A stretch of DNA of 5,968 nucleotides from RGIG1959 sp045540655 (GTDB lineage: Bacteria > Bacillota > Clostridia > Oscillospirales > Acutalibacteraceae). The first letter of the stretch is position 1. The number at the start of each line of letters is the position of its first letter. Position numbers and translations under genes: made by a program. Shown here one piece after another: positions 5,411-5,968 of the stretch. The notes under the pieces were generated by a model. The model worked only from the letters and a program-made list of their open reading frames with translations, made no database searches and was not told the origin of the DNA. The stretch is from assembly GCA_045540655.1 (NCBI GenBank), contig JAZQHP010000086.1:1-5968 (forward strand), read 5' to 3'.

Positions 5411-5968
5411 TCAGGCTTCGAGTGCGTTTGTCAGCGCCGCATAATCCTGCAGGGTGAGCTGTTCGGCGCGGGCGGTGGGCGCGATGCCGCAGGCGTCGCA
5501 TGCGGCGGCGATCTGCGCCTTGGTCAGTCCCGCGCCCATCAGCGAATTGGTCAGCGTTTTGCGACGCTGGTTGAAGCCGGCGCGGATGAGCGCAAACATA
5601 CGGCGCTCGTTTTTGACGTCGCAGGGAGGCGTTTTGTGAAGCGTCAGACGAATGACTCGGCTGTCGACGTTCGGGGCGGGAATAAAACTGCCGCGCGACA
5701 CGTCAAACAGTGCTTCTGCTTCGGCATAATACTGCACCGCGAGGGTCACCGCGCCCGATTCCCGCGAGCCCTGTCTGGCGCACAACCGCTCGGCGGCTTC
5801 CTTTTGCACCATCACAGTGACGGCGTCAATCGGCAGACGGCTTTCCAGCAGATGCATGATGAGCGGGGAAGTGATGTAATACGGAAGGTTGGCGCAGACG
5901 CAAAGGGGCATGTCGCCGAAATGCTCGGCGAGAAGAGGCGGCAGGTCGAGCTTGAGGAAGTCGGATCG
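5411..5968 (-). CDS. rsmA: 16S rRNA dimethyladenosine transferase RsmA/KsgA, 5' part missing (partial)
   Basis: The enzyme uses S-adenosylmethionine to dimethylate two adjacent adenines in the terminal helix of 16S rRNA, a late check in 30S assembly. Its loss gives kasugamycin resistance. The frame is open to the right edge, where 185 codons remain. Full-length members have about 270-290 aa, so roughly the first 90-100 residues with the SAM-binding GxGxG are outside. Visible are DFLKLDL near the edge, the catalytic motif NLPYYIT (visible residues 27-33), VMVQKEAAERL, and the C-terminal RNA-binding region with SFIPAPNVDSRVIRL and AGFNQRRKTLTNSL. The internal ATG at 5911 is not the start, because conserved family sequence continues upstream of it. 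The stop TGA (5413-5411) is 36 bp before polA. Confidence 0.95.
   Translation of the reverse strand, partial: RSDFLKLDLPPLLAEHFGDMPLCVCANLPYYITSPLIMHLLESRLPIDAVTVMVQKEAAERLCARQGSRESGAVTLAVQYYAEAEALFDVSRGSFIPAPNVDSRVIRLTLHKTPPCDVKNERRMFALIRAGFNQRRKTLTNSLMGAGLTKAQIAAACDACGIAPTARAEQLTLQDYAALTNALEA

Noticed and set aside
5411..5911. Start of rsmA at the internal ATG 5911
   Set aside because: The frame continues upstream to the window edge with conserved sequence (DFLKLDL), and the SAM-binding part would be missing, so this is an internal Met of a truncated gene.
1..5968. Mobile element, CRISPR array, tRNA/rRNA gene, phage or defence system
   Set aside because: I saw no transposase or integrase motifs, no regularly spaced direct repeats, no tRNA cloverleaf and no defence-type domains. 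Apart from the secreted protein, the genes are ordinary chromosomal functions.

Overview
The window is a GC-rich stretch in which every supported gene lies on the minus strand. It looks like a chromosomal segment of a Gram-positive, Clostridia-type bacterium, plausibly a high-GC gut Oscillospirales/Ruminococcaceae relative. This placement is inferred from strong AAGGAGG ribosome sites, a Bacillus/Clostridium-style DNA polymerase I with a decayed proofreading domain, and a secreted protein with Thr-rich linkers. No marker gene fixes the taxon.

Read in the direction of transcription (right to left), the window begins inside rsmA (16S rRNA dimethyladenosine transferase; 5' part lost at the right edge). 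It continues with polA (complete, 842 aa), hflX (complete, 423 aa, GTG start) and a 132-aa hotdog thioesterase of the FlK type. Spacings are tight: 36 bp, 17 bp, then a 4-bp ATGA overlap. Each gene start has a Shine-Dalgarno sequence and no terminator is visible between them, so these four genes probably form one operon. The first three concern ribosome maturation, DNA repair/replication and rescue of stalled or split ribosomes. The thioesterase is a metabolic or detoxification enzyme whose substrate cannot be read from the sequence.

A 90-bp intergenic gap (1072-1161) follows, with a convincing sigma-A-type promoter (TTGCAA, 17 bp, TATACT) and a 19-bp imperfect palindrome across its spacer and -35 box. 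This promoter drives the last gene (1-1071, running off the left edge). That gene encodes an exported protein with a signal peptide, Thr/Pro-rich mucin-like linkers, a probable beta-sandwich domain and a compact four-Cys Asp-rich motif. A linker module containing LTGPDG and CDST occurs twice. The partial open frame is easy to miss because it has no stop in the window and its other frames are also open. It is the least ordinary part of the window. I see no mobile element, CRISPR array, RNA gene or clear new defence-type system here.
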